This document shows, piece after piece, positions 34,889 through 44,955 of a stretch of DNA of 64,000 bases. The stretch spans positions 32,604,001 through 32,668,000 of the forward strand of contig JASDFA010000003.1 of NCBI GenBank assembly GCA_035772735.1, given 5' to 3'. Every line of letters starts with the position of its first letter. The stretch's first letter is position 1. The position numbers were made by a program, and so were the translations under genes. This stretch comes from Datura wrightii (lineage: Eukaryota; Streptophyta; Magnoliopsida; Solanales; Solanaceae). The notes beneath the pieces are model-generated. The model made no database searches. It worked only from the letters and a program-made list of their open reading frames with translations, and had not been told where the DNA came from.

Positions 34889-37350
34889 TGTAATACCCTG
34901 AAAGTGCCTAAGATTAGACCCGGGATCAAAATTTGAAGTTGGCTGAAAACTGAGAAAATATCACAGAATGGGCGATGTAACGACTCGTGGTAGCAAACCA
35001 CGGGTCGTTGTATGCAGTCGTGGTGATGGGATGTCCTGATGGCAGTGGTGACAACGGATGATGTAACAACTCATTGCTTGGAACAACAAGCCGTTGTTAG
35101 CAGTTGTAGGAAAGGATGGACCTTGGCAGTTGGGGATACCACGAGTCATCCAATGACTCATGGTGAGAAGTGAAGACTCGTGGTCACCATTCGTTGTTTG
35201 GTTGTTAGAATTTCCAGTGCACTTAATGGATGGTTAGCACGACTCGTTGAAAGCAACCACGAGTCTTAGTGAGGCTCGTGGTAAGGAATTTCAGGTTGTG
35301 AAGGGAGCTGGCAACGATTGATCTAACGACTCATCGTTTGTATCAACGACTCGTCCTGTCGAGTTGTGAGGGAAGGATCTGAAAGTATGGATTGAGATAG
35401 TGGACCCAACTATTGGATACCACGAGTCGTGGTATCATGCAATGACTTGTGGGATCAGTCGTTGGTTCACCCAGTTCAGTTTTTCAGGAAAATTTCATTA
35501 AGGATATTTTCGACCTTTCTATGCTCTAGGGCCCTAAACTACGTGAGTTTTATGTATTTTTCTGAGTATGATAAGATAGGCTAAGTCCTCCTAACCTATT
35601 CATTCACATGCATGCAAAATTAAGAGGATTCTAGAGAGATCAAGCATAGTTTCAAGATCTTCCCTATCAATTCTCCCTTGGGCACTTGAAGGACCTTGAA
35701 ATCTGATCTTACCTAGGTATGTAGGGTTACGAATGAGTGTTTCCGTTCATACCCATGCCCATTCTCTATTAATTTATGAAAATCTATCAAAAATCTCATG
35801 GGGTTTTGAATTCAACTTTTGTGAAAATCTAATGATTTACTAAGTGGGCTATTATGATTCGTGATTTACATCATATTTTATGGATTTTGAACAGATTTTT
35901 TTAAAACTATTTTCTATTATAAAATCATTGATTTCGATTTCTACTCAATTAAGCCTAATAATGCATGATCTATGATGAATCGATTTATGATCTTCTCTTC
36001 AATTGTTGATATTTACAAACTCAGCATGATCTATGATTTGAAATATGGGTTTATTCAAATACCCGACATGATTTGATGATTTACAAGTTATATGCATGAT
36101 CTTCAAGTATGCAAGGGTCTTATGATTTATAAACTATTGATGATGAAAAGTATGTTTTCAAGTTACCCATGTTATGAGCATGTTTTTGAATAAATTGAAC
36201 ATTGTAAAGCATGGTAAAGTATTGGACAATTCCCACATAATGATGAATGATTTACGGTTTATGAAATGGATCTCATGATTTATTGAATTATGATATTGAC
36301 CGACTAAAGAGCCTTTGATTCTTAGCTAATCATGTTTTAATGGGGATCAATGAATGATGAATGTTTATTTTAGCCATGAATCTTAATGAATGATGTTATT
36401 GATTAACTTATGAGCCTATTATGCATGTTTTTGGGAGTCGTGTCTAGCACCGAGCAGCCTGGCGTTCAAAGGACTATGCCGGTGTCTCATAACCACGTGC
36501 TACCTGGGTTATTAATGATACATAACAATGATAATGATCCCCTCTTTCGTGATATCACATAATGCACGTCCTTCGCCTGGCAAGCCAGGAGTGACTCTGC
36601 ACTTGAGTGAGATAGTTGGGGCATCATGAAAGGCTCAACCATGATGGTGTCGGTTACGATGAGTTCTCCCATTGTTCTGCATGTTTCTATGCATTGTTAT
36701 GTTCATGATATTGGCTCAAGTGATGATTTGATAAAGTTTCTCTTATGATTATGAAAATGAATGGCTTGCGGATGATGAAAACCTTGAGCCTTACGTTATG
36801 TCACGATATTTATGATATGAGCATGCTGTCCTACTCTCATGATGTTTTATGAGTTTCATGTATTTTAAATGTCCGTTTTACTTACCTTGCATACTCAGTA
36901 CATTCCATGTACTGACCACATACTTTTTATGATATATCGTTTTATGATACAAGACTTGGTTCTCAACCTCATCCTCATCCTTAGACCATCTCGGAATCAT
37001 TACTATCAGCTTTGTTGGTGAGTCCTCATGTTTTGAGGGCCATTTGATTAGAAGTTTATGTTATTCTATGTTACAGTATTTGGTCGGGCTAGTTGGGGGT
37101 GTTGTCCCATCAACCCATCTTATACAGTAGAGGCTTTTAGATAGTATGTAGTACTCAGCTTATGTATATGTCCAGTGTTTCCGAATGTTATGACATGTTA
37201 TGGTATGTTTACGTTTCCTCTATGTCTTATGTTCAATCTTCCGCTTAAAGTGAATAAAGTTAGATGTATGTATATGACATGGGTCGACTTGTGACCTCTC
37301 GGGGTTTCTTGTCTCGTGTTACGATCCTGGTCTACGTTCGGGTCGTGACA
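34889..37350 (+). repeat. Element A 3' LTR
   Basis: Begins TGTAATACCCTGAAAG and ends GGGTCGTGACA; 2462 bp. Collinear with 17402-19855, with dyads in the first 600 bp and the conserved TACTCAGTACATTCCATGTA segment at about 36893-36912. Followed by CTGTG, the probable mutated target duplication. Confidence 0.9.
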
Positions 37351-38237
37351 CTGTGAAAGCACCAAATGCAGTTCTTATCAACACAACCTATGTAAAACCT
37401 CTATTTGCATGATTTTTGCACCCTGTACTGTTGATGTCGTGTTATTGCAATGTTACATATGCACTTCTTAACATCATCTTTATTTTTGAAAACAGCTCCC
37501 AAATCTACCTCAACCAATGATGCGCTTAGTGTCAAAATTATTGTTTCAGTTTCTACTCTCTTTCGCTTCATTTTCTTTTTAACATTTGATGGTTCTCCTT
37601 AAGTGTGTTCCATTATTTGAACTTCCATTGAATTTTATGTTGCAGAACACTCTACAGTAATTGGAGTATGGATCTCTTCAATAATGTCAACTCACATGTT
37701 AGTGGATGTATATTCTTTCGGATCTTCTGGTGTTGTGTTTGGTGTGAGATGTTCAATCTCGAACAAAGTTTCACTTGTCTGAGTTTGGTAAGGGATATCT
37801 CCATCAGAAGTGCTAATTGCATATCTGTTTTCTTCGTAAGCAAGGTAGAGTTGTTCTTATGCATCAATTTCTCCTATCTGCTCTCCTTCTTTTTATTGTA
37901 CAATATTGTTATTATTTGTTTGCAATAGTGTGGGTCGTTGCACCTCATCTGTAATATATTCCAGTATGAATCAGGAATTCTTGAAGCGACTGTTGTTTTT
38001 GAGCAAATGCATGCAAGTGTCAAGCTCATCATCATTTGTTACGCGCATTCCTTTGGATGTTTTCTCATTATTGTCAAACCATATATTTGCTTCTGTAGTT
38101 GAGTCCAATATCTGCTGTCTAAATTCTCTAAATGTAACACCATCTTTGACAAAAAATAGTTTTGTCTCATGATCCACATACCTGTACTTTGCATTTCATT
38201 TGCCATTCAAAGCTATGTATATGCATGTTGGTGTCAT
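37351..38237 (-). pseudogene. MuDR/MULE transposase, N-terminal part
   Basis: On the minus strand the gene opens at ATG 38235-38237 (MTPTCIYIALNGK, a stop, then NAKYRYVDHETKLFFV). It continues with KDGVTFREFRQQILD, the plant MuDR N-terminal domain, then an acidic Thr/Ser-rich linker (GDIPYQTQTSETLFE, then TPEDPKEY) and NKDDVKKCI, which resembles the zinc-binding MuDR domain start. It leads into the insertion point of element A, beyond which the same gene continues at 17401-15710. Stops and frameshifts are frequent. Splitting by element A and equal orientation of both halves show it was one gene. Confidence 0.8.
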
Positions 38238-38269
38238 AGTTAAAATCCCTATATAAAGAAAGATTTACT

Positions 38270-39355
38270 TGATCAAGAAACACTGATTTTTTATTTGAAA
38301 TCAAAATGCACAACTTATGTCAGACAACATAAGTTATGAAGCTATTGCATTTTTCCTAATGAAACTATTGTATTTATTCAAATAAATAAATAAATAAATG
38401 ATTCTTAAAAGGCACAATATAAGCCATAAGTTGTGGAAGAAGCTCTAACTTATGCAATGCGCACAGTTCTGCATACAAAAAGTCATAAAAAATAATGCCG
38501 CAAAAGTCACAAGTTGTGGCAAAAAGAGCAACTTATTCATTCGTAAGAAAAAAAAGCAAATCATGCCAAAATGCACAATCTGGGTCACAAGTTATGACAT
38601 AGAAAAAGGCATATGAAATCATGCCGGACGAGCCATATGTTGTGGTAGAAGGTGCAAGTTCAAGAATTTTTTAAATATATTGAATTCATTAAAAAGAAAT
38701 CATGCGCAAAAGGCACAATATTGGTCACAAGTTATGACGTAGAAAAACGCGTAACAAATCATATCGGACGAGCCACAAGTTGTGGCAGAAGGCGCAAGTT
38801 CAAGAGTTTTTGTAAATATATTGCATTGATGAAAAACAAATCATGCCCAAAAGGCACAATATGGGTCATAAATTATAACGTAGAAAAAATCATAAGAAAT
38901 CATGTCAGACGAGCAACAAGTTATAGCAGAAGACGCAAGATCCAGAATTTTTGTAAATATATTGCATTAATTAAAAAGAAGTCATGCCCAAATGTTGAAG
39001 TTATGACGCAAGACATAAGTTATTTTTTTGTACGGAATATATTGCATTTTTCAAAAGAAAAACTATTACAAAATCATGCCGAAAAGGCACAATATAGATG
39101 GTAAGTGGCATAATTTATAGATGCCGGAACTTATTGCATTGGGGAAAAAAAAAGAAAATATGTCCAAAAGGCACAATTTGGGTCAAAAGTTATGACGTAA
39201 GGCATAACATATAAAATGCACACAGTTATGCATAGGAAAAGGTATAAGAAATCATGCCGCAAAAGCCACAAGTTGTGGCAAAAGCTACAAGTTATGCCAC
39301 AATGTACAAAATCAGTAGCAGAACTTACTCCACAAGGCACAATTTTAGTGTCTAA
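38270..39355. repeat. MULE right subterminal tandem repeats, about 139-bp unit
   Basis: Units start with GGCACAAT...GGGTCACAAGTTATGACGTAG near 38572, 38712 and 38851. They continue with ATCATGCCGGACGAGCCACAAGTTGTGGCAGAAGG-GCAAGTTC...TTTTTGTAAATATATTGCATT. Less regular copies lie on both sides. Each unit carries ACAAGTTGTGGC, a short palindromic core. The vocabulary matches the left-side block at 9.2-15.6 kb. An open frame at 38652-39104 is a by-product of the regular period, not a gene. Confidence 0.7.
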
Positions 39356-39589
39356 AGTTAATTTTTCAGGTAAACTAAATCACGTTAACAAACTCAACAA
39401 TGCTTAATTTTTATTTAACAAAGTTGTATTTTCAACTTGTAGAAAATCAATTATAATATTCAGATATCATACAATGTATCATAATTTTTATTTTTTAACT
39501 GTAATCCATTTCTGAACACAAATTTTATATATTTAATTACCTTTTTCCGACGTAATTTCAATAAACACTATCGGCAGCGAAGATGTAGC

Positions 39590-39829
39590 GGTGCAAAGTT
39601 CGCCGAAGAAAGTAGCTTGTTGTTGTTGATGAAGAGTCGTTGAAGAATACGCGAAGTTTGTTATGAGAAAATTAAGATGCATTCTAGTCTATATATATTT
39701 CTATATCAAAGTTATTATTGTCATTTTATTTTTAATTAAAAGCTTCGAGGGATAATAATAAAAATCATCTATTTTGAGTGTCAAAATTTAAAGACCAGTC
39801 CTACACTGGGGCATTCGCGCGAATTGCCC
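39590..39829 (-). mobile_element. Probable MULE right terminus
   Basis: Read on the minus strand the element starts GGGCAATTCGCGCGAATGCC (39829 inward), followed by CCAGTGTAGGACTGGTC and ATTATTATCCCTCGAAG. I recognise this as a terminal sequence seen on solanaceous MULEs. The first 20 bases are almost self-complementary. The left end of the element was not found: a weak candidate (GGGGCAATTAGATAATT near 12007) exists, so length and target duplication stay open. Confidence 0.5.
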
Positions 39830-40266
39830 AATTATATTTGGAGTTATTTTCCTTAGTTTGTTATTCTTACTTTTTTCATTTTTGTTACATCAATTCGATA
39901 CTTTCTAAAAATTTCTGAAATGTTAAAGCATAAAAGCATATTTGAAAGTTACAAGAGAATATTTTTCTGAATTTATATTTTAGACTTTTAAAACAAACTA
40001 TATATATAATCTCTAATCCAAATTGATCTTTATCACATGTATTCATTTATTTTTATTTCTTTGAATTAAACTCATAATTAGATAATTTTATTATTGCAAA
40101 AATATATTGTCATTACAGATATTCTCTCCTTATCACTCAAAAAAGACAAAAAAAAATTAGGATAGCAAACATTCTCTAGAATTTCTCTTAGATTCAAACC
40201 CATGTGATGAAATAATGAAAACTAACTGATAAATAAAAATAGAATTTTAAGTTAGATAGTTACAAG
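39830..40266. other. AT-rich spacer
   Basis: About 440 bases without reading frames, repeats or regulatory features that I can support. The last five bases (ACAAG, 40262-40266) are the left target duplication of the inverted Copia-type element. Confidence 0.6.
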
Positions 40267-41191
40267 TGTTGGGACAACGGAATAACAACAATAAACACAC
40301 ACACAAATTAACTGCGAGAAAATAGAGAAAAACGGAACACAAATGACACACAAGAATTTACGTGGTTCGGTCTCACGACTTAGTCCACAACTGCAACTAG
40401 GAGGAATTTTATTACTCTCTCTCTTGTGGTGTATAGATTACAAGTACAAGCTATCTATTTATAGAAATAGATTAGGGTTATTAGGGTTTCTAACGGGCCT
40501 AATTAATCAGGCCTCCACAAGCCCAACAATCTCCCACTTGGAGGCATGATAATCTTCAACTGCCATCCACTGTGAGCACTTGTACGTCTAGTAATCTCCT
40601 CCTCATCTTCCTGATTGCAGCGGCCTTTTCATCAGTTAACCTGAAGGCCCGTTGAAGCTTCCCCAAGCTCCAACATCAGTCACGGCTAAAACTGCCCCTG
40701 ACTCGTCCTTTGTCCCTACCGACTCCCACTTGCACGAACTGCCGAATCCTGGGATACTCTGAGAACAAACAACACTCTCCATAGTTAGCAGGTAATCATC
40801 CGGAGAGACTTTGACAGCTGGAACACTGGTTCTCTTAACCCACTGTCTGGTAACTCTGGCTGAAGTTTTAACTGGCTGACTGCCGATGCTCCCACTGCCA
40901 CGTGAACCCCTGACTGGTTTACCTGAACCTTTCCAAGCACGTTCAACCTGAATCTGACCTGTGGCTCTGGGTTTATCTCCTGCAAAACGAACCTTCTTAT
41001 GCCCACGAGACTCTGTGAACCGGATTTTGTTTCTCTTCTGATCTGGGACAGTCACTCCCTCAGATGGTAAATAGACCATATACAGCGAACTCCGTTTATT
41101 TCCTCAAGCTATGACCAAGTTCCCCTTCATCACCTTCCACTGCCCGTTTCCGAACTTAACATCGTGTCCCTCATCATCCAACTGCCCAACA
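40267..41191 (-). repeat. Left inverted arm (inverted LTR 40267-40528 plus 3' end of ORF)
   Basis: Reverse complement of 42688-43614. The inverted LTR covers 40267-40528, then the polypurine tract and the terminal part of the gag-pro frame (minus-strand open frame 41079-40636, identical to the right copy except three residues: E/K, V/A, K/E). Ends with CTGCCCAACA, where CCCAACA is shared with the normal LTR 3' end. Confidence 0.9.
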
Positions 41192-41204
41192 ATTGGTATC
41201 AGAG
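41191..41204 (+). other. Primer-binding site of the Copia-type element
   Basis: ATTGGTATCAGAGC follows CCCAACA directly, complementary to initiator tRNA-Met. In a normal element CCCAACA would be the end of the 5' LTR; here it is the end of the inverted arm. Confidence 0.85.
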
Positions 41205-41668
41205 CGAGGTTATACACACGAAAAAAAATTAGCGAGAAGACCAAAAAAAAAAAAAAAATTTTTGGAGAAAGGGAGAGAGCAGCAGCAGCGCAACCCAGAT
41301 CAAGCAGCCGTCACTGCTGCCAGTTGCGAACCAGTCCGACCGAAAGAAAAAAAAAATAGTTTTTTTCAGATCGAGCAAGAAAAAAAAACAGAAATCAGTC
41401 GTGCAGGTCTCCGTTCAGCCGTTCAGTCGTACCGTCGCCATCACGAGCAGCAGATCTGAACAGCCTCGAGCGCGCAGCACCGGAGAAAGAGAAACTCGCA
41501 GTCGCCAGCAGGTACTGTTCACCGGCAGAAAGTTTTTCAATTGGTTTTTTTTTGTTGTTGTTGGTCCGAGTTGCTTTGTTGGTGCGTATTGGTTTTGTCA
41601 TTGAATTTCTGACGAAGTTACCAAGATCTGAGATCAGTTATACCGGGTACCTCATCTAGTCATTTGAG

Positions 41669-43243
41669 ATGGCAGAAGATGGGAAGTATCGAGTTGAAAA
41701 GTTTGATGGTGCAGATTTCAGTTGGTGGAAAATGCAAATTGAGGATTTGCTGGTTCAGAAGGAGTTAGACATGGTATTGGGTGACAAGCCAGAAAAGATG
41801 TCTGATGCAGAGTGGGCAGGTTTGGATCGGAAAGCCATGGCGGTTATCCGACTCTCGTTGACCAAGAATGTTGCATTTAACATTCTGAAGGAGAAGAGAG
41901 CGAAAGGTGTCATGGAAGCGCTGTCTAACATGTACGAGAAGCCATCTGCATCAAACAAGGTCTTTCTGATTAGAGAATTGGTGAACACAAAAATGAAGGA
42001 AGGCAGTTTAGTTACCGAGCACATAAATACAATGAATTCAATCTTAGCCAGACTTACGTCAGTGGGCATTAAGTTCGATGATGAAGTTCAAGCCTTACTA
42101 CTGCTATCGTCATTACCTGACAGTTGGTCCAGAACGGTTACAGCAGTTACCAGTTCAGCGGGACCCGATGGATTCATTTTTGAGAAGATTCGTGATCTCA
42201 TTCTAGGCGAGGATGTCAGAAGAAGGAGTTCTGGGGAATCATCGAGTGAATTGCTAAATGTCAGCAGAGGAAGGAGAAATAGCAGAGGTAGTGGGAGCAG
42301 GAACAGAAGAAGGAGTCAGTCGAAGACTCAGGATCGCTCAGATGTAACGTGTTGGACGTGCAAGGAGGTGGGGCATTTCAGGAATCAATGCCCGAAAAAT
42401 AAACAAGTTAACATTGCAGGAGACTATGCTCATAATGATCTCTTGATATGTAGCGTAGAGAGCAGTGTGGATTCCTGGGTCATGGATTCTGGTGCTTCAT
42501 TTCATGCTACCCACAACAGTGAAACATTGCAGAATCTGAAAGAAGGGGATTTTGGAAAGGTAAGACTAGCAAACAATAAAGTTCTTGATGTAACGGGCAT
42601 GGGTGACATGATTCTGAAAACTTCAGTCGGTTCGTGGACTTTAAAGGATGTCCGAGTGATTCCAAGCTTGAAGAAACGGTTGATTTCTGTTGGGCAGTTG
42701 GATGATGAGGGACACGATGTTAAGTTCGGAAACGGGCAGTGGAAGGTGATGAAGGGGAACTTGGTCATAGCTCAAGGAAAGAAACGGAGTTCGCTGTATA
42801 TGGTCTATTTACCATCTGAGGGAGTGACTGTCCCAGATCAGAAGAGAAACAAAATCCGGTTCACAAAGTCTCGTGGGCATAAGAAGGTTCGTTTTGCAGG
42901 AGATAAACCCAGAGCCACAGGTCAGATTCAGGTTGAACGTGCTTGGAAAGGTTCAGGTAAACCAGTCAGGGGTTCTCGTGGCAGTGGGAGCATCGGCAGT
43001 CAGCCAGTTAAAACTTCAGCCAGAGTTACCAGACAGTGGGCTAAGAGAACCAGTGTTCCAGCTGTCAAAGTCTCTCCGGATGATTACCTGCTAACTATGG
43101 AGAGTGTTGTTTGTTCTCAGAGTATCCCAGGATTCGGCAGTTCGTGCAAGTGGGAGTCGGTAGGGACAGAGGACGAGTCAGGGGCAGTTTTAGCCGTGAC
43201 TGATGTTGGAGCTTGGGGAAGCTTCAACGGGCCTTCAGGTTAA
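41669..43243 (+). CDS. Gag-protease polyprotein of non-autonomous Copia-type element
   Basis: An intact 524-codon frame. The N-terminal Copia gag domain opens MAEDGKYRVEKFDGADFSWW and includes LTKNVAFNILKEKRA and LLLLSSLPDSW. An Arg/Ser-rich linker leads to one CCHC knuckle, CWTCKEVGHFRNQC (residues about 228-241), that would bind element RNA. A Copia protease follows with active site WVMDSGASFHATH (about 270-282), which would cleave the polyprotein inside virus-like particles, then VRVIPSLKKRLISVGQL. After KKRSSLYMVYL, where integrase should begin, comes a basic, Ser/Gly-rich tail (KKVRFAGDKPRATG) and the frame ends about 100 bp before the polypurine tract. This is the structure of gag-only non-autonomous elements. 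The left LTR points away, so no element promoter lies upstream of this frame. Confidence 0.88.
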   Translation: MAEDGKYRVEKFDGADFSWWKMQIEDLLVQKELDMVLGDKPEKMSDAEWAGLDRKAMAVIRLSLTKNVAFNILKEKRAKGVMEALSNMYEKPSASNKVFLIRELVNTKMKEGSLVTEHINTMNSILARLTSVGIKFDDEVQALLLLSSLPDSWSRTVTAVTSSAGPDGFIFEKIRDLILGEDVRRRSSGESSSELLNVSRGRRNSRGSGSRNRRRSQSKTQDRSDVTCWTCKEVGHFRNQCPKNKQVNIAGDYAHNDLLICSVESSVDSWVMDSGASFHATHNSETLQNLKEGDFGKVRLANNKVLDVTGMGDMILKTSVGSWTLKDVRVIPSLKKRLISVGQLDDEGHDVKFGNGQWKVMKGNLVIAQGKKRSSLYMVYLPSEGVTVPDQKRNKIRFTKSRGHKKVRFAGDKPRATGQIQVERAWKGSGKPVRGSRGSGSIGSQPVKTSARVTRQWAKRTSVPAVKVSPDDYLLTMESVVCSQSIPGFGSSCKWESVGTEDESGAVLAVTDVGAWGSFNGPSG

Positions 43244-43350
43244 CTGATGAAAAGGTCGCTGCAATCAGGAAGATGAGGAGGAGATTACTAGACGTACAAG
43301 TGCTCACAGTGGATGGCAGTTGAAGATTATCATGCCTCCAAGTGGGAGAT

Positions 43351-43614
43351 TGTTGGGCTTGTGGAGGCCTGATTAATTAGGCCCGTTAGAAACCCTAATA
43401 ACCCTAATCTATTTCTATAAATAGATAGCTTGTACTTGTAATCTATACACCACAAGAGAGAGAGTAATAAAATTCCTCCTAGTTGCAGTTGTGGACTAGG
43501 TCGTGAGACCGAACCACGTAAATTCTTGTGTGTCGTTTGTGTTCCGTTTTTCTCTATTTTCTCGCAGTTAATTTTTGTGTGTGTGTTTATTGTTGTTATT
43601 CCGTTGTCCCAACA
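43351..43614 (+). repeat. Right LTR of the Copia-type element
   Basis: 264 bp, TGTTGGGCTT...GTCCCAACA, with a TATA box TATAAATAG at 43416. Compared with the inverted left LTR it shows a 2-base indel and two transitions. Preceded by the purine tract AAGTGGGAGAT. Confidence 0.9.
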
Positions 43615-43619
43615 ACAAG

Positions 43620-44955
43620 TTCTAATACTGCAAAATACTTGTTAGCATTTCTGCAAATTAAACAACATTTTTCTTACTTTATAAAAACGATGTCCTTCCA
43701 AAAGAAAGTTAACCACTTTCCTCTAAGTTATGTAAAATACTGATTATCCCATATTGCAAAAATATTTCAATATCGGAAAAATGTGAAAATTTTATTTGTT
43801 TACTTTTTTGCAATTTTTATTATTATTGTCATTTGGAGAAATTAAATGGTATTATTTTTTTTATCACTATAATCTTTTTATACATTTTCAAAATATATAT
43901 GAAAATAAAACTTTATAGTTTGCCTATGCAATGAGTCATTTATTAGGTAAAATTAGATTAATTAGCTTTTGTACTATGAAACTTTTTTTTAATCAAGACG
44001 GAAGGACTAAAATTTACATTTTTTATACATTTTAAAAGTGTTTAGTAATGTAAGTTATTTGTGCTTTTTTTTCTAATTGGAAACTTACCCAAGTGAAATC
44101 ATTATTGATTATATGTGTTTGCCAGCATATGCTTATTGCGACATATATAATTACTAAACACAAAATTCAATCAATTCTCAAAATGTGACATGAAACTATA
44201 AAAAGTATGTAATTATACTTCCTTCATTTTAAAATATTTGTCATAATTTCTTTTATAAAAATTAATTTAATTAATCTTTATAATTAAATTAAATTAAATT
44301 AATAATTCAAAATTAAAATTTATTAAAAAGTATCTAAAAAATATTTACTATAAGTTGACATTCTTCTCAATACAAAAGTGAGTTAACCTCTTATTAATAA
44401 TAGAGTAAAAATGCTTGGTTTAATATAAAATTCATTAGAATATTTATGATAATAAAAGATCAATTGACGTGTACACAGAAAGTTCAATGAATGACTTTTT
44501 CTTTTGTCCAACTAAATAAAAAATAAAAAATATTTACCACAATGACATAAAATAGGACAAATCTCAAAGTACAAGTAGAGTACCCAAAATGCCCAAAATG
44601 CCCTTGTGAAAACTACAAAAAATTGAGATTCTCCCTAAATCCAGGCCCAATTGACATTAACAAGTAATTTGCAATTTCTTTTACAAAAATTGCCTTATTT
44701 ATTTTTGTCGGATCATGTTATTGAAAAAAATTGTTCAATATTTTCGAAAGACTTTGAAAAGGTTTTATTAGACAAAAGTATTTGAAAATTAAACAAGAAC
44801 AATTTTATTTCAAAATTTTGAATTATTTTATGCATGATTTCAAATATTTATTAGGTAATTAAATTAATCAGGTAAAATAAATCATCTTACAAGATTCTCT
44901 TAAGGTTCTTCTAGTAAAAAGTTTAAATACCATTGAAGTTCTTGAAAAAACTTAT
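43620..44955. other. AT-rich intergenic DNA with Stowaway-like remnants
   Basis: No gene. Around 44219 the phrase CTTCCTTCATTTTAAAATATTTGTCAT resembles the terminus of solanaceous Stowaway-type MITEs (CTCCCTCCGTTTCAAAATA), but the opposite terminus is not clear. The rest is AT-rich and featureless. Confidence 0.4.

Larger units (their letters stand above)
17402..37350 (+). mobile_element. Element A: Ty3/Gypsy chromovirus (Tekay/Del type), split by element B
   Basis: A full-length but dead LTR retrotransposon of about 19.9 kb including the 9.9-kb nested element B. It has TG...CA LTRs (17402-19855 and 34889-37350), a tRNA-iMet primer site, gag with a zinc knuckle, protease, RT, RNase H, integrase, a GPY/F-like C-terminus with remains of a chromodomain, and a polypurine tract. 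It lies inside the MULE transposase gene. The flanking 5-mers are CTGAA (17397-17401) and CTGTG (37351-37355), an imperfect target duplication consistent with age. Domain order (INT after RT) and the long LTRs place it in the Tekay/Del chromoviruses. Confidence 0.9.
40267..43614 (+). mobile_element. Copia-type gag-protease element with inverted (U5-U5) LTR ends
   Basis: A 3348-bp unit flanked on both sides by ACAAG (40262-40266 and 43615-43619), so it integrated as one piece. The right side is normal: gag-pro ORF, polypurine tract (43340-43350) and LTR 43351-43614. The left side should be a direct LTR, but is instead an inverted copy of the last 927 bp (LTR plus 3' part of the ORF). It joins the primer-binding site at 41191 through the 7-base microhomology CCCAACA. 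Both outer ends are therefore the U5 end, TGTTGGGACAACGG inward. The arms differ by few substitutions and a 2-bp indel, so the event is recent. No RT, RNase H or integrase is encoded; the element depended on enzymes in trans. Confidence 0.9.

Noticed and set aside
38652..39104. 150-codon plus-strand frame with repeated KKSC-KGTI motifs
   Set aside because: The internal repeats mirror the 139-bp tandem DNA repeat. No start context or homologous protein is apparent, so it is a by-product of the repeat.
41111..41604. Overlapping open frames upstream of the gag-pro ORF on both strands
   Set aside because: They span the inverted-arm junction, the primer site and the leader. Basic low-complexity products in several phases suggest leader sequence, not protein.
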